From contig NC_135568.1 of assembly GCF_964340395.1 (NCBI RefSeq), positions 7,356,579 to 7,420,578 of the forward strand: a stretch of DNA of 64,000 nucleotides. Direction: 5' to 3'. This DNA is from Glandiceps talaboti. Lineage: Eukaryota > Hemichordata > Enteropneusta > Spengelidae. Within the stretch, counting starts at the first letter, position 1. Each line of letters begins with the position of its first letter. A program made the position numbers and the translations under genes. Below, piece by piece: positions 39,067-50,945 of this stretch. Below the pieces are notes generated by a model, which was not told where the DNA came from, ran no database searches, and saw only the letters and a list, made by a program, of their open reading frames with translations.

Positions 39067-39166
39067 GTGCCCTGAAACTGTCATCAAAGAAGAGGAAGCT
39101 GACAAACAGCATGCTCACAACAAATTCTGGCAGACACATTCAGAGGTGGCTATGTTCGAACTGGGT
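39067..39166 (+). CDS. Candidate internal exon, unknown protein
   Basis: A strong acceptor (pyrimidine-rich ACTCCACTTTTACATTTTCAG, ending 39066) precedes 100 bases that stay open in two frames and end at a GTAAGA donor (39167). One frame is acidic and charged (TVIKEEEADKQHAHNKFW within it, entry phase 2). The other is basic (LSSKKRKLTNS, entry phase 1, exit phase 2). The charged content and lack of AT-driven residues are coding-like. I do not recognise either product. Exit phase 2 of the basic frame matches the entry phase of the 45725 candidate. Confidence 0.35.
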
Positions 39167-42136
39167 GTAAGATTTACGACCACAAGGGACCCCTTCATAC
39201 AAATAACATCTCAATCTTTTTACCAAACTTTTGCAGTACACATAAAGAAGACAATGTTTCTTTGTTGTGGGCGACTCTACTTTGAATGCCTGCCAAGGAC
39301 AACATAAAATGATTCAAGACTAACACATATCTCCATCTTCGTTTAATATTTAATCTTAATATAGTACCTCATGCAGAGCTTAATTAACCTAGAATGATTT
39401 TCTGAGGTTATGTGTATGTGTTTTACCGTTTACACATCCCAGAAACCGTAACATGTTTCCAAAATAGAGTTTGGAATTAGAATGCATGCGATCAGTCACT
39501 TGAAACGATAAGCCATTAGGAAAGGTGTTGAAGTAGTTTGTTAGATTACGAAGATACGCAACACCTCTACACACCTGTCATTTGTGGGTTTTTTTAACCA
39601 TTTAATAGCTATGTATTATCCGCAGTAGATCAATTTCTCTCTGCTTGGTCATGTTAATGATTTTAAAAGCTGTAACAGGAACCTGTCTCGGTCACAAACT
39701 ATCACTGCCCTGGGGGCACATTTTATATCTCCGACATCTGTACACAGAGTACGGCTCAACTTATTTTTCTGAATCAATGAATAAACTGCAAAATGTGCTT
39801 CTTATTTGGGATCGTGATAGGTCAGAGTGAAATACTACGCCTGGATTTGAAACTGTCATCTTCCTAATTGGTTAGATCACTATGTTTCTGTTTCAAATAC
39901 AAGGCACCTTACCCTGGGACTTGATTTAAACTCTCTCCACCAGCACTTACATTATGTAGAATTTGAATTTTCCTATTTTCCTACAGTTCACCATGTATGC
40001 ACTCCAACACAGATTTTGAAACATTTCAATTACATCGTGCAGCTTTACCAAGGATTTGGCATGTCTAAGCTTGTACTTTGTGCTAGTAGGAGATACTATC
40101 AGTTAGTACAGTAGCAAATAGTCTGATTGACAACAACTTGACTACACCTCTGCCACTTTGCATGTATGCATGTTTCAATACTCGGCTTTTAGCAGTGTTA
40201 ACATGTGTCCCTTACTAGAAGTTCAAAATCAAGTGTACTGCATTAAAGTGAACTAACTAACAGTCAAGGTGTTTTAAAACAAACAACCTGAACTGAGTTC
40301 ACTGCAATGCAGTGTGTGAGCCCCAACTACTTGAAATCACTTATTGTGACTAACACTCCCATTCTTCACCCTGGGTCTCACAAATTCAATAGACCTAGTT
40401 AAAATTCCTGTTCGTTGAAAACAACTGGTTCTTGTAAGGATAACATAATGACAGTCTACATTGAAGGAACAACATAAAACAGTCTTGAACACAGACAGGA
40501 ATGATACACAACAAGTAAGAAACCACAAAACATGAATGGTCTGTTTACGGCGACGAGTTCATGCAGGTAACTTCCACCTATAAACAACAGGAAACAGTAC
40601 ACCTACCTTTTTTGTTGTAAAAAGGTTGTGAAAACTTCACGCTAATTCCAAATATGATCAGAAAAATGATCAAATTATGGCAACACCACCTCATAATGGT
40701 AATAATCCAATGATAAAAATCGCATAATCACAGCAAACATTGTTAGAAAAGTTGGCGATTATTTTAACACTCAACAGAGACAGAACTGCCTCTACATACA
40801 TGTAGATGTTCTGATAATGGTGTATATGAGCGTGTCATGAATAATAAATGGCTATTGGCTGGGTCGATGTCTTATCTTGAAAGGGCCAAACAAAACTCGT
40901 TCCTGGGACACACTTGAGTGACGCTGAGGTCTTCTATGGCTACCTCCCAACACTTTGTGCAAGTACCTCTCTTTTCAACTTTTCTTGCAAAGTTTATTTC
41001 CAATCTCAAGCTTGACTGAGAGTAGTGGTAAACGACACTAATTCAGTAATTAGTGAACTTCTGCAGTTGTTACCCAATAGGTTCCCTGGGCAAGGGTGAG
41101 CGGGTCAGGGTCAAAGGTCGTGTGGAAGTACACCTGATGGAATGGCAGTTTGCATATTCAAATCATACCCTCCAAGGTTATCACAGAGTAAAATCAAATC
41201 AATAACACTATTCAGGAAGTACAAAGGGGTGAAAATGATAAAATTAGCGGATTTCGACATCAGGACAATGATATTTGAGTTTATTCACAGGGGATGTGAT
41301 GTCAGTATGCTGTCAGAGATGGGAAGTTTCCATCCAAATTTAGTACCAGATTGACGTCAGATGCCGAAGGATATCATCAACATAGTGATTATCAACAACA
41401 TTGTTAGCAGCCTGTAGCTACTAGAAACAACCAATCAGGTAGTATGAAAACACAATCTGTGCCAAAATGGTGGTAAATTCACTCACTGAATCCTTTTAAT
41501 AGTTGTTAAAACTTGCACACTATCACGACAGCTATTTTCATCAAGTACATTTATATTGACAATCTGTTATTTGTCCTATGCAGTCAAGGTTTAGTAAATT
41601 CTACAGAGGTGAGAAAACAAAACGCAGTCTTGGCACCGGTCTCTGAGTCAACACCATAACTATTGTTTGACGTTAGATCACCAAAACATTATAAAGAACT
41701 GGCATGCTTCCAAAACAGAAAATGTATTCCAATGGGGAGACAATAAAATGGACAACAAACAAACAAGATGGCAGAGTACCAGAGAATAGAATACCTTCTT
41801 ACAATGAGTATGAATCACAAAAACTATTTTTTGTTACAAAATTTGTGAGTTTTCCAGTTTTGTTGGTTACTTTCTGTATTTGGAAGTAACAGTGTGTGTA
41901 CCCGAGTAAAGAGTATATGACACTTGATAGCCTACAACTTGGGCCGGTTGTCTGCTTTCTGAAGAATCACGTTCCTCAGAGGTACATAATGGTAGAGACT
42001 GAAGCAGCATGGGTGCTAGTAAAAAATTAGACTACTATAGTATGAGTTAGGCTAATGAGACAAATTTTTTTTACATTAAAATTTTTCAGAAAAATTTGCA
42101 TTTTTTTAAACAAAAAAAAGCAAGACTATAACTTAC

Positions 42137-42200
42137 ATGTGGTGCGACGTCGCCTTTGTCGCCGTCGCCGTCGTTGCCTTGGCATTTTCTTGTCCAAACT
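42137..42200 (-). CDS. Candidate internal exon, arginine-rich in one frame
   Basis: On minus a good acceptor (TTTCTTGCAACTTTTAATCAG) precedes 64 bases ending at a consensus donor, GTAAGT. All three frames are open. The entry-phase-0 frame reads SLDKKMPRQRRRRRQRRRR, a polybasic stretch of the kind used for heparin binding, nuclear targeting or proprotein cleavage. The other frames are Gly/Asp-rich and Thr/Ala-rich. The GC-rich CGCCGTCGC hexamer repeat stands out from its AT-rich surroundings. Entry phase 0 agrees with the exit phase of the 50076-50269 candidate. The ATG inside could instead be an alternative start. Confidence 0.35.
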
Positions 42201-43031
42201 CTGATTAAAAGTTGCAAGAAATTTAAGAAAACCTGGTTGTAATTATGCAGCCGTCTGACGGTAACCCTGGCACACTGCTCCGAGCATGATACAAATTTCT
42301 AAAACTTCTACATATCATCTGGAGTGTAGTACTTGTTAGCTGTCCAATAAACATCATGCCGTTCAAGTAACGGAGAAATACTATCTATCTACTTGAATAT
42401 GCACTGGCGAGCTTGAATATTTACTAGGAATGGTTTTTGGATTAAATTGAACGAAAACATCTTCTCCAGGGGTTGGCTAGTAGCCCATCAAGGGAATGGT
42501 GTATCCTTTCCTGTCAAATCCTCTTCACTTGCCCCTCCCACTTACAACAGAATCTGACAAATCTAAACAGCTGTGTGAATTAGACAAGTAAATGTCACTC
42601 CAAAATCCATATAGCTCATCGGCAAGTTCTACGCAAATTTAATTGAGACAGCCAGAAAAATACTTTTCCTCTCACTGGCATAAACAAATTAAAACTCACC
42701 CACACTTCCAAGCAAGGTTAAAATAATCCTGAGCAATATTTTACTCTTGGTAGATTTTACTTGTCTTGTAAAATACAGTTTTATTTCTAAATTTGAGATT
42801 TTTAATAAGTTACTAATCAGCCTAGCGGATGTACATAAGCTACTGATTGGCACATGGATAAGTATATGCAAATTCATCATGAACTTTGACCTCCAAATGT
42901 ATTAGAACTTTATGTGTTTATTTTTCAGTAGGATTACACCATTGAAGTAGCACTCTTGTAATTTATTCCTTAAACTTAATAGCTTTGAACAAGTTAACTC
43001 ATTTCCATACCTACTTCAGATTTTCTCAAAA

Positions 43032-43120
43032 CGCACACACACAACACACACACACAACACACACACATGCACACATACACACACACACAAAACACAGCAC
43101 ACACACAAACAAACACAACA
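43032..43120. repeat. Interrupted CA microsatellite
   Basis: ACAC runs broken by AACAC, ATGC and AAAC interruptions; a short further CA run lies at about 43173-43190. Frames of 72-88 codons on minus here are C/V readings of the repeat. Confidence 0.95.
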
Positions 43121-43680
43121 GACGCTGATAATTGCAGTGATACATATTTGTTACACAGATGCAAGCAGACAGGCACACACACACACAAACAAAGTTTGAC
43201 TTCAAAATCAGCATCCCTTTGTGAACACACAATACACCAGCCACATATTTCTAATATCATTCATAACACGCAGGTGACAACATGTTTTGGTTTTGCTTAG
43301 CAACAACAGCACAATAACTTTCATAACTTATGTTATTAAATTTTAAGATGTACGTTTGCATCATATTCTTTCAATCATTTCCATTTTTAGAAATTTAAGA
43401 CTAATCTACGTTGCTTTGATCTTATTGAACTGTTCTTATTTCATTGATTATCAGTTGCCAGGCGACAAACAAGCTGTGTGCTTGCAATGAAGCAGAAGTA
43501 GATAAAATGAACACAATACATTAATTTTATCAATTGGCTATGAATCATCCAGTGATTAATTGCAGTGTAAACAATAAATTTAATAATTAATAGGGGAATC
43601 AACAGTAGCATTATGACTAATGAATGTAAAATGTTAAATACCCAGTTCAGATTAGGATAAAAAATGTAGATGAAACACAA

Positions 43681-43775
43681 TTATCTAGCAGAGCTATAGA
43701 AAAAGTTAGACCAGAACAAAAGAACGATACTACCTATGTAATCCTTACGGCTCCATTGATATGATAATATTCATG
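43681..43775 (+). repeat. Interspersed repeat, family A copy 4
   Basis: Reads TATCTAGCAGAGCTATAGAA, AAAGTTAGACCAGAACAAAA, GTAATCCTTACGGCTCCATT and TGATATGATAATATTCA in order, matching copies 3 and 5. Confidence 0.65.
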
Positions 43776-44204
43776 CAAGCACCTCAAAATGAATCCCTAG
43801 CCTTTAATGAATTAATCACTTCATGTAGCACTCTGCAAGTTGGTGAATTTTTTGGTACAAAGTATAACTATATTTTGTCAGCCCTGATGTTGTATCACAG
43901 CACACTTTTACTTTATTTTTGTTTTTTTACATGTATTTTATTTCTACGATTCCTTTTGCAGCTAACCACCCATAATCACTAATCAAGTTCTCACACCAAA
44001 GAAATACAAATGCATAGCAAAGATAAATAAAAGTTTGTTTGTATATCACTATGTATGTGTATCACTTTTGACCCAGAGCCTCTCTCTTTTTACTTACCGC
44101 CCTTTAATTTGCTACCCTGGAACCCATGCCCATTACAGGACATACCATTATTCCTTGGCAGGGAATTCCATAAATTCCAGCATGGATTCATACAAACAAC
44201 ACAG

Positions 44205-44311
44205 ATATACTCAGACATACACAGAGACAGACACAGAGACAGAGACAGAGACAGACGCATATGTGCATACATGCATGCATGCACAAACACATGCACACAT
44301 AAACAAACACA
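44205..44311. repeat. CAGAGA / CATGCA simple repeat
   Basis: ACAGAGACAG hexamer-like units (44220-44255), then TGCATACATGCATGCATGCA and CA-rich words. It is the first part of a CA-rich cluster that continues at 44399. Confidence 0.9.
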
Positions 44312-44398
44312 CAGAACACATATGCCAAGGTTTTTGAATTTAGTTAACAGTATGTTGAACACATTGCCAAATCTCTGGGCTATGCACCAACCAATGAG

Positions 44399-44514
44399 CA
44401 TGCACACACATGCACACACACACACATGCACACACACACACAGTGCAGCACATGCAAGCATGCATGCATGCATACATACCCACACGCACACATCCACCCA
44501 TCCACCCCCCCACC

Positions 44515-44553
<39 letters not shown>
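44399..44553. repeat. CA microsatellite cluster
   Basis: CACACA and CATGCA words with a CCACCC block, ending in an uninterrupted CA run at about 44520-44553. The 159-177-codon frames on both strands over 44055-44588 are simple-repeat readings, not genes. Confidence 0.95.
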
Positions 44554-44555
<2 letters not shown>

Positions 44556-45724
44556 CTTGTATATTCCATTTTGCAAACCTCAAGTTAAATTAAATCTCAA
44601 GTTTCCAAGTTCAGTGACTTCAATTTCCCTTTTAGTTTTCAAGTTTGGTAATACTGTATAGTAAATGTTCCTCCTAGAAACTGACATTTTGTTGCAGACC
44701 TGTCACTGCCACATGTATGTACACATACAACACTGATGGAGGCAATTTAAAGCAAATTAACTCCAGTAAGTGCAAACAGCATCTACTGACAATCAAACCG
44801 TAAATTGGGTTTCAAGCTCTCACTCAAATATAGTTAGTACTTCAATGCAAGCAAAATCCCCAATCACCGTTTACCTAGCTTCTGATGTGTCACTGCCCTC
44901 AATCATAATTGCTACCCCTATCCCATTTGTCATGTACAATGTGCATTAAAATTCAGATCATGAGAGCCACAGCCGTACGTAATACTCAAAGTCTGATAAG
45001 TACCCCTCTAAAACTACCCCCAGTTTGATAAATACCCTTCCAAAACCACAGAGCACAGCCAAAACACGTCAATAGTATTTGCGAAGGAAACAATGTCAAG
45101 TTTTCAGTGAAAGCAAACATAATCCGTCTCTCCATTGACAACACAATAAAACACTGCTGTCAACGTTTTCCAAAGACATAGCTCTATTGACAGTAGGCTA
45201 TTCAAGTATTGACCACAACCTGAATAAGTACCCCAACAACATGCTTTTAAATTGTCTACCTTGGTGTAGACTGCGTTGGCCCCAATACATACTTTGCAGA
45301 CAAACTCAAAAGATCTTCTCTTCAAGTTTTTATTACGATGTCAGTGGCCGACATACAGAAAACCGAAATGATATATACCACTTATTTAAACGCACCTAAA
45401 ACCTTATTCAATCATTAAACAATATATACAAGTTAGATATAATTCCGCAATTCATGTTATCGCCCCAGGTTATGGCCTAATCTGATTAAACGCCAGATAA
45501 GAGAGATGCGCCTTTCATTTACTAGACAGTTTGTTACGACCAATCCCGTCTTTTGTGTGAATGGTTATCTCTTCTGATTAATCACATTCAAAACGTCATG
45601 CTCGGAAAAAAGATTGCCATCTGGAGGAAATTAAGAGACCTAAGAAGCTGAGAGGTAGTCACCTGAAAGATGAAACTGATCACATAAACAAGAAAGTGAT
45701 GAAAATACTAATGTCTGATTTCAG

Positions 45725-45780
45725 TGCAGCAGGAGTCACACTTATAGAGGAATTACTGTTAGACAAAGTCTTTAGAATGA
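45725..45780 (+). CDS. Candidate internal exon, unknown protein
   Basis: A TACTAAT branch-point-like word and TGATTTCAG precede 56 bases ending at GTAAGT (from 45781). The open frame (entry phase 2, exit phase 1) reads AAGVTLIEELLLDKVFRM, helix-like. The same frame is open back to 45582 with charged residues, so a longer exon is possible. The branch word lies only about 13 bases from the AG, which is short. Not recognised. Confidence 0.25.
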
Positions 45781-45933
45781 GTAAGTCGATCTATATGTAC
45801 TCAACCACAAGAAGAACAAAAGTTAAGAAAAATCATGTTTTGAAAATTATTACTCTTCAGTCAAAATTATTATTTTTCTCTTTCCTACTCTCATTTAATT
45901 CTGTATATGGCTTTTTTGTTTGTAATATACATA

Positions 45934-45971
45934 AATAAATAATAAATAAATAAATAAATAAATAAATAAAT
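45934..45971. repeat. AAAT microsatellite
   Basis: About nine AAAT units with one imperfect unit near the start. Confidence 0.95.
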
Positions 45972-46854
45972 GAAATTATATCAATGTAATAGCAGGTGAC
46001 GTATATGTTATCAGTAATGTGAAAAGTATAAAACCGTGGAGAAAAATTTTGAAACTTAAGTTCAAGTTCAAAGGACAGTGCACTCATATGGTTTCATTTA
46101 GTATGTGTAATTGTTACCACCCTCTTCAGAGCTGACTATGTCAAAAATCAATAAGCACTAATTAGCATTATAAAGTAGGTGTTAATTGATTTAATTGGTT
46201 TTCAGGGTTATACTTGCTAAGTCCCCTACTGTTTTATTGTAATCAATGGATACTTCCATCACTGCAGGTCATCTAATCTTATGACCTCAAAGGTTAGAGT
46301 TCAAGACCAAAAGTCTTGCTACCGGAAGTAACACAAGGTTTTCTGTCTGAAAGTTGGCTTAAAGTTGTAAGAATTTTATTTACTCAAACCGACGATCAAA
46401 ATTATTGTGTACGAGAGTCTCAAAAGATTATTCAACTGGTAGGGAAGAACTGAAAGATAACTTTTTTGATAGAAGCGCCGTTTGCCTCCAATGCTCCAAT
46501 TTGACAACTCCTCCAGTATTTATTTATAGTTGTTTGCAATTTGTCTTCCCATCACTTCTACAATGTTTTTCTTTTCTTTGTCAAAGTGTGAATAAAAGTT
46601 ACTCTCACCAACATTTCTGGTTGATTACTTTTGGTATTTTAATATATAATATCCAGCGATAGAATCTTAACTTTCTAGTGAACAACAATCATCAGGAAAG
46701 TCAGAATAATTTAGAAAATAGATGATTCTCCAGTCATTCTAATAATGAAATATGACAAGCTATGTGTTTAATAAAAAGTACACTGTAATGTAATTACTTG
46801 AAGGCCAACAAAAAACAGATTAGGATTAGTGTTACGTCTAGAAAAAAAAATTGT

Positions 46855-46985
46855 CTGGCAGAATCATTGAAAAAGTTAGTCCACAACAAAACAATAATCC
46901 TATCTAATTCTGATACATTCACTGATTAAGATAACACTAATCTGAAAACCTGGGATTGAAGCATGGGTCTTTAAAGTCCAAGACA
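46855..46985 (+). repeat. Interspersed repeat, family A copy 5
   Basis: Reads TTGTCTGGCAGAATCATTGA, AAAAGTTAGTCCACAACAAA, CAATAATCCTATCTAATTCT, TTAAGATAACACTAATCTGA, ACCTGGGATTGAAGCATGGG and CTTTAAAG. It is the most complete copy and joins the features of copies 1-4. Confidence 0.7.
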
Positions 46986-47576
46986 ATTCTAGAGATTTAT
47001 TGTCCACTGGTTCAATTAATTCAGTGGTAAACTTTTACACAATTTTATGAAAAGTCATGGCGACTAGACGTTACTTGGAAGGTGACTAAGCAATCTCACC
47101 TCACACACGGCAACAACTTTTGAACAAAAGACTGCCACATACATTTAACGAAACGTGTGGAAAGACAAAGAGGTGAAATTTGCCTGGGGAGAAGAAGACA
47201 TTCACTTCACAGTGAAAGCAGCCAATGAACCTAGGAAACACACCCAGTTAGCATGACCTTACCTAAGGTCGGGGCAGGTCAAAGGTTATACACCCACAGA
47301 CTAACTCTTTCCTTTTATTCCTTTGTTCGTCTTTCCTGTTTGCGCATCTCTTACCCCTTCAACGATTACTCACATCAAATGAAAATGTCTACTTACAGAA
47401 TACAAAGTTACTGTGAAAGGAACCCAGAACATTCATTCTCAAATCACTAATTGTTTAAAATGATAAATTGCTGCAAAAATGACGCAACACATGTCAGAAG
47501 TGATAAAATTGGTACAAAAGTGATACAGCAATATTACGATGGTGTTATGTTGGTAAATGAACAGTCACTGGGCAGG

Positions 47577-48050
47577 GTGGTTGTAATGGTGGTGGTGGTG
47601 GTGATGGTGGCAGGGGTGATATTGGTGGTGCTGACTGTGATGGTGTTGGTGGTGCTGACTGTGATGGTGTTGGTGGTGATGATGGTAGTGGTAGTGGTGG
47701 CGGTGATGATGGTAGTGGTAGTGGTAGTGATGACGGTGGTGGTGGTGGTGGTAGTGATGGTAATGGTTGCAGTGGTGGTGGAATCAGTCCCTACATCAAC
47801 TATGTATTACATTCACGTTTGCTTCTGGAAGTGTTGGCATCATACACATACAATGTAGCACAGAATTCAGAATCCAATTAAACGTCTGGACATACGTGTA
47901 CAGGGTGGTGGTGTTGGTGGTAGTGGTAGTGGTGATGGTGGTGGTAGTGAAATCATTCATTGAAACTAGATCAACTATAAATTGTCTTCTGGAAGTGTTG
48001 AGATCACAGCCTAACATTCAGAATCAGATTAAATATTTGGACATGCATGA
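47577..48050. repeat. GGT/GAT-rich microsatellite within a ~164-bp duplication
   Basis: GGTGGT/GATGGT/GTAGTG tracts (47577-47785 and 47904-47952) are each followed by a non-simple segment containing CTTCTGGAAGTGTTG (47822 and 47986), CAGAATC.A.TTAAA and GGACATAC or GGACATGC. The unit is therefore microsatellite plus unique tail, duplicated once. A 135-codon valine-rich frame across it is a repeat artefact. Confidence 0.85.
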
Positions 48051-49766
48051 CAACACGTTTGATGGAATGATACATAGATAGAATTTATCGCCTACATCTT
48101 TTCATCTTGTTTAACATACAGTTGGAATCTCACACACAAATTAGTAGTTTTCAAACGAATTCACATGCACTTTCGAAGAGAGCTTTGTACAAAAAATAAT
48201 TTATTTTGGGGTTTTTTTAATGATCAAATCTGACTTAGTATGTTGAATTACTGAGAGCTTACAGCTTTCCTTTATAACTTCTGAATTATTCTACGGAACT
48301 TTTGAACATATCCTGGGAATATTTTTGGAAATAGAGGATAAAGTAATTAGATTCTAGAACACACCATTTTGTTTAATTTCTAAAATGATAAAATTTTAAA
48401 TTCCAGGAGGGACAAACGACTACTCCTTTTCTGGTCTTCAACCAGCAGTCACCAGTCTGAAGTTGCTGTTCCTACAATGTAGACTGCAGACAGGATGGTT
48501 AGATGTTACTTTATTTAGTTAGTCTTGTAAACTCATGTATTTACGAAAAATATAATATGTCTGCAGTGTGAACGAATTCTAAACTTTATCATTTGAGTAT
48601 TTTTTATGACTCTCATCACGATTCCAACCACATCACTCAAAAACAGACAAGACACAAAGTTGTCAAACTATATAGCTTCTCAGTTTATCAAACTAGACAT
48701 CTATATATCTGAATCTTATACTGCACTGTGCAGCACCCAGCAAGCCACTATCATGTGTATTTTCCTAAATTTAGAACGCCAAAACACAGACCATAAAAAC
48801 GCAAGACCTTGTGCACCATGGAGTGACGGGAACACTGCTCTAGGCATGGTTCGATGGCCTATTCTCCCAATTAGCCTCATGTTGACTGGTGTTGTGTTGA
48901 CTTGCTAACTTTAGCATGGGGAGATCTTACACTGTATTAGACATAGTAAACACACTGTTAGATTCCCTGCTGATTGTCTGTTTATAATTAGCTGAATCCA
49001 GCATATTGGCTTCAATTTGACCACCATATTCATACATCCCCCCAATAACACATAGGTCAACAAACGAAAACAACTCAGGAATTTTTGTACCCTTGTACAG
49101 AACTAAGCTACCAATCAAACATACAACTTCTGTGCACTTTTCTGTTGTTGCGTGTCTCCCTAGCATCTCACCTACATATTTTACGACAATTACATGCAAC
49201 CATGTAACACAAAAATCACTGTTTTCTATAAACACAAATTATGTAGTCGAGGTACCCAACTACTGTATTTCTTGAAAACCAACCATCTCAGATTTATTAC
49301 TGAAATGGCATATGCATGTGTAGTTTATAGCTACCCCTGTAAACTTTGTGACTTGCCGAATGACCTAGAAATCATTTTGCCGGGGTAGTTAAAAAATACA
49401 GCAAGCTGGTACTAGGGAAGCTATATCTATACTCCCTCGACAATTCATCAATTCAACTGAAAAGTCATTGACAGTTTTTGACAACCCAAACTTCCAGTTT
49501 ACACAATTTACTGCATCATGTAGTAAAATAATTTCCGATGGAAAATGAAAAGTGACAGAACACTGCTGTGATGCTGGTCTCAAGTTACAGCGTCTGCTTG
49601 ATTGGATTATTATTGCATTTTGATTCAAACAAATAGTACTATCAGAGAATTTTGGTCCCTCTATGAGTTGGAAAGGCAGTTAGTTATAAACTTGTATATG
49701 CACACGTACGTACGCACATAGTACATACATGCATATACACGCATGCACATACGTAGTACATAAATT

Positions 49767-49768
<2 letters not shown>

Positions 49769-49802
<34 letters not shown>

Positions 49803-49810
49803 CACACACA
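49769..49810. repeat. CA microsatellite
   Basis: Uninterrupted CA run of about 34 bases followed by ACACACA, in a region rich in TACATAC/ACGTAC words. Confidence 0.97.
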
Positions 49811-50075
49811 GTGATAGACATACACAAATGCACAATTTTTGCAAACCTACAAAAATGTACAATTTGGGACTACATTTGTATATCTAGTTCAACACTTCAG
49901 GCTTTTCCACACCCTGGCAACTTGTACATTGTAACATAGCATCAGTCAAAATGAAGGCCTTAAATTTTAATTGGCTATAAAATGAAAGACCGCTCAAATA
50001 AACACAGTTATGCTGTATATGGTCTATGATGAGAGCCTTGGCACCAAGCTATGAACATTACATAGGGGTATTTAC

Positions 50076-50269
50076 ATAACAGTGAGACACTCTCGTTATC
50101 GTTATCGCAACACTGGAAGATGGAGCTCTGTCCATTCCATAGAAATCTCCGCTACTGCCATCCTTGTAGTAGTATCCATCGCAACCAGCATTCCATCGAT
50201 TATTCCATTGATAAAAGATGAGCGGGAAGAATTCACGGAATGTTTTCCAGCAGTAGCTTGGGGATGACA
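50076..50269 (-). CDS. Candidate internal exon, Tyr/Gly-rich in one frame
   Basis: On minus, an acceptor (CAATTTAGCAG) precedes 194 bases ending at GTAAAT. With entry phase 1, as left by the signal-peptide exon at 55867, the frame is open throughout and ends in phase 0. It is rich in aromatic residues and glycine, with NAGCDGYYYKDGSSGDFYG near the middle and three cysteines (YCW, GCD, HCY). Base composition is less AT-rich than its flanks. The pyrimidine tract is weak, and a second minus frame and one plus frame also run open for about 60 codons, so the case is modest. Not recognised. Confidence 0.28.
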
Positions 50270-50397
50270 CTGCTAAATTGAGTGTGACCAAACAAGTTGA
50301 CTTATCTTTCCTGCCATGTGCTAAAGACATCTGTCACGTGCATAATTATGAGTGATACAAGTCGTATCAGTTCACTAGTAAACCCTGGAGGAAATTC

Positions 50398-50610
50398 CCG
50401 CCAAAACCCACCAATCAAAAGTCACCACGTTTTCCATAATTATTAATTGTTTGCATATGACTTTTAGATATGTATAAGTGAAGACTGATGAAAAGCGATT
50501 TATTCAAAATGGTTGGCAAAAAATTGCTGAGCGTTCTATGCCACAGATGACAATTTTGGGATGTCGCCAAAACTCCCCAATCAAAGTCATCACTTTTCCA
50601 TAATTTGTAA
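50398..50610. repeat. ~165-bp duplication
   Basis: CGCCAAAACCCACCAATCAA, GTCACCACG and TTTTCCATAATT near 50399-50445 recur as CGCCAAAACTCCCCAATCAA, GTCATCAC and TTTTCCATAATT near 50563-50605. Confidence 0.7.
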
Positions 50611-50689
50611 CGTTTACTTATCAATAAACAGTTACATTACTTTTGAAATTGAGCAAACATTTACATTAAAATAGATCATATAACACTTT

Positions 50690-50945
50690 ATGCTGCAGAC
50701 GACAATTTTAGATCTTTTGATTCTCATTTTACAGTTACAGACGACAGTTTCCAAAACTATTATGTATAATTTTACGGTTGCATACAAAATTTAGAACTAT
50801 GATGTACATTTTACGGTTGCATACAAGTTTTTAGAACTGCGATGTTTATTTTACGGTTGCAAACAATTTTAGAACCACAATGTATATTTTACAGTTGTAA
50901 ACCACGATTTTAGAATCATGATGTTAATTTTATGACTGCTTATTG
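50690..50945. repeat. ~40-bp minisatellite, six copies
   Basis: TTTACGGTTG or variants start at 50728, 50771, 50810, 50850, 50888 and 50928 (spacings 43, 39, 40, 38, 40). Each unit continues CATACAA, TTTTAGAAC and ATGATGTA.AT. The central copies agree best and the ends decay. Confidence 0.85.

Larger units (their letters stand above)
34825..47570. other. Long block, mainly non-coding, with microsatellites and weak exon candidates
   Basis: Most of this stretch is AT-rich with no recognisable gene. Separately listed inside it: an 18-bp duplication (36949), exon candidates at 39067 (plus), 42137 (minus) and 45725 (plus), CA-rich tracts (43032-44553), family A copies (43681, 46855) and an AAAT array (45934). 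A full CRE-type TGACGTCA lies at 41352-41359. A charged 64-codon plus frame at 38658-38852 and its 5' neighbour share TTTGAGCACTCC, suggesting an old duplication. Confidence 0.5.

Noticed and set aside
44055-44588. 177-codon plus frame and 159-codon minus frame
   Set aside because: Both are readings of CA, CATGCA and CAGAGA simple repeats; His/Thr on one strand and Cys/Val on the other.
47451-47858. 135-codon valine-rich frame
   Set aside because: Produced by GGT/GTA/GAT tracts; no start context or domain.
48927-49235. 102-codon minus frame as a gene
   Set aside because: Length is within chance expectation for this composition, no known domain, and no convincing splice or promoter context.
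50690-50945. CRISPR-like spacing of the 40-bp repeat (also 19712-19980)
   Set aside because: Repeats are contiguous and degenerate with no unique spacers, and the DNA is eukaryotic.
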